The position numbers and the translations under genes were made by a program. 7,154 nt of DNA from Campylobacteraceae bacterium. Its GTDB lineage: Bacteria; Campylobacterota; Campylobacteria; Campylobacterales; Sulfurovaceae. Each line of letters opens with the position of its first letter. The first letter of the stretch is position 1. The DNA is taken from NCBI GenBank assembly GCA_026985495.1, contig JALSQJ010000235.1, forward strand, positions 1-7,154, written 5' to 3'. The notes under the pieces were generated by a model that did no database searches, was not told the DNA's origin, and worked only from the letters and a program-made list of their open reading frames with translations. This document shows positions 5,816 to 7,154 of this stretch, in pieces.

Positions 5816-7090
5816 TTAAAAGAATCTATAAGATAGTTGTAATGATAAACCTTGTTCAGAGTGTTTTACTGTAGAATTTCCAGTGTAAAGGTCACCTGTT
5901 CCACTATTAAATCCAGTAATAGTTTTCATAGTTGTAGTGGTTTCTGGTGCATAAACATAAGCCACATCTACATACATATTTTTAGATATATCATAACCTC
6001 CACCTATTGTATAGTGATTTTCAGCAGTTGCAGGGAAACCTAGTAAGTTAAAAAGATTTATAGCATTTCCACCTGCTTGTGCATAGTTTCCAGCAGATAT
6101 TACTGATGGACCACTTTGTGCCTCTTTTATAGGATGACTTGCATGGTTATATCCTAATCTATATTTCCATTTTCCTTTTTTTAGTTGGTAACCTATGGCA
6201 TATACATCTTGATCTTCCCATCCGAAATCCTTATATCCTCTAGCATCTGACCAATTTATCTTTTTGTAATCAAAAGCTATGGCTTGGTTATCAAACTTAT
6301 ATGCAAAACCTACCCCCATCTCACTAGGTTGATCTAAATAATCTTCCATAGCACCTGGGACAATACCCATAGTAGCAAATGGTTGAGTGGCATTTGATAG
6401 TTGTCCATTGTATTTCATATCTATTTTTGATTTATAAATACCTCCAAGAGTCAAACCATTACCATAATCATAATACATTCCAAGATTGTAACCTGTTCCA
6501 AAGTCTTGTGAAACACCTGCTCCTATATTATTATTAGCAAAATCCTTATAGTTAATATCTAAAGCACCATATTGTAAAATAGGTGTTAGGGCTATACCAA
6601 AATTATTTTTTGTATAAGCTAAAGTTGCACCAAACTGCATAAGTTGAAGATTTGTAACCATTTTCATATTACCAGAATCTGTCGCAGAGGTAGAAGCATC
6701 TCTGTAGTCAACACCCATACCAGCTGTTCCCCACATACCTATACCCCAATACCAATTTTCATTTATTTTTTGGGATATTGCAATACTTGGTATAACATTC
6801 ATATCAGCAGAACTACTTTTTGATGGTGCTTGACCCATATTTGCTGAAATATCAGGCATAAAAATAGTTCCACCAAAAGATACTGAAGTTCCTTTTGTAC
6901 AGGTTATAAGTGCTGGATTTTGGAGAGTTGACTCTGCACAGTGGCTCATACCTATACCTGCTCCACCCATACCTCTTGATTTTGTTCCTACACCTATGAG
7001 TGTATCTCCATTTGTAGCATGTAACAATGTAGATGCAAAAAGAGAGAGAACAACTCCACCTTTTAATAATTTTACGCTTTTTGTATTCAT
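5816..7090 (-). CDS. FadL/OmpP1/TodX-family outer-membrane transporter
   Basis: The 424-residue protein has a signal peptide (Lys at 4, 7 and 10, hydrophobic 12-23, probable cleavage after A25 in LLHA-TN). The mature N-terminus follows the FadL family: NGDTLIGVGTKSRGMGGAGIGMS (27-49), corresponding to the plug/hatch and first strand, and the conserved N58-P59-A60, which in E. coli FadL kinks a barrel strand and opens a lateral exit. Alternating strands continue to LSLQLSYRFF, with the terminal Phe expected for BAM insertion. Family members bring long-chain fatty acids, alkanes or aromatics through the outer membrane; the substrate here is unknown. The only two cysteines, C51 and C64, flank the NPA motif and may form a disulfide. 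A strong AAGGAG (7096-7101, complement) lies five bases before the ATG. No beta-oxidation or hydrocarbon-degradation gene is visible nearby. Confidence 0.9.
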   Translation of the reverse strand: MNTKSVKLLKGGVVLSLFASTLLHATNGDTLIGVGTKSRGMGGAGIGMSHCAESTLQNPALITCTKGTSVSFGGTIFMPDISANMGQAPSKSSSADMNVIPSIAISQKINENWYWGIGMWGTAGMGVDYRDASTSATDSGNMKMVTNLQLMQFGATLAYTKNNFGIALTPILQYGALDINYKDFANNNIGAGVSQDFGTGYNLGMYYDYGNGLTLGGIYKSKIDMKYNGQLSNATQPFATMGIVPGAMEDYLDQPSEMGVGFAYKFDNQAIAFDYKKINWSDARGYKDFGWEDQDVYAIGYQLKKGKWKYRLGYNHASHPIKEAQSGPSVISAGNYAQAGGNAINLFNLLGFPATAENHYTIGGGYDISKNMYVDVAYVYAPETTTTMKTITGFNSGTGDLYTGNSTVKHSEQGLSLQLSYRFF

Positions 7091-7118
7091 AATTACTCCT
7101 TCATAATAACTTTAATAT

Positions 7119-7124
7119 ATTGTA
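7119..7124 (-). promoter_or_regulatory. Predicted extended -10 of the FadL-type gene
   Basis: On the minus strand TATGGTACAAT contains TACAAT preceded by TGG, a TGn extended -10. It lies 28 bases upstream of the ATG. No good -35 is visible in the remaining window. Confidence 0.4.
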
Positions 7125-7154
7125 CCATATTTAAATTACTTATAGATTAATTTC

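Noticed and set aside
5852..6043. Plus-strand open frame of 63 codons inside the FadL-type gene
   Set aside because: Shadow of a well-supported gene on the other strand, with Ser/Cys/Ile-rich chance composition.
7093..7104. Three-codon open frame (ATG AAG GAG TAA) just before the FadL-type gene as a leader peptide
   Set aside because: It is produced by the Shine-Dalgarno sequence itself and has no ribosome binding site of its own.
1..7154. CRISPR array, insertion sequence, tRNA/rRNA or defence/toxin-antitoxin system
   Set aside because: No regularly spaced repeats, transposase motifs, terminal inverted repeats, cloverleaf or rRNA-like segments were seen, and the gaps between genes are short and accounted for.

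Overview
The window is AT-rich and reads as a chromosomal segment of a Campylobacterota (epsilonproteobacterial) bacterium of the Sulfurimonas/Sulfurovum/Arcobacter type. The reasons are the L21/L27 protein sequences, an OprD-like porin of the kind common in that phylum, a small CXXCH-rich periplasmic cytochrome, and TATAAT boxes that in places carry a T-rich stretch plus G just upstream, which is typical of sigma-70 promoters in this group. The genus is inferred, not proven.

Layout. Positions 1-1063 (+) hold a tightly packed operon: the tail of a bacterial SH3-domain protein, plsC (lysophosphatidate acyltransferase, starting inside the preceding gene), and a 95-residue protein of unknown function that starts on the base after the plsC stop. 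It meets head-on, with no intervening base, a Na+/solute symporter gene (1064-2566, -). A 258-bp divergent intergenic region with several dyads separates the symporter from an OprD-like outer-membrane porin (2825-4321, +). The porin converges on rplU-rpmA (ribosomal L21 and L27, 4407-4982, -), with a hairpin between them. Further along the minus strand lie a small tetraheme c-type cytochrome (5188-5679) and a FadL/OmpP1-type outer-membrane transporter (5816-7090). Each has its own ribosome binding site and candidate promoter, and the FadL-type gene has a good rho-independent terminator.

Functional picture. Most of the window is envelope biology: phospholipid synthesis (PlsC), inner-membrane Na+-coupled uptake (SSS symporter), two unrelated outer-membrane channels (OprD-like for small polar solutes, FadL-like for hydrophobic compounds) and a periplasmic electron carrier. 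The divergent porin/symporter pair could form one uptake route across both membranes. The cytochrome consists of two tandem copies of a diheme module.

I found no mobile element, CRISPR array, tRNA, rRNA or defence-type cassette. I see no clearly novel multi-gene system. The better leads are the duplicated diheme module, the operator-like palindrome centred on the predicted symporter transcription start, the hairpin spanning the two abutting stop codons, and the small unknown protein coupled to plsC.
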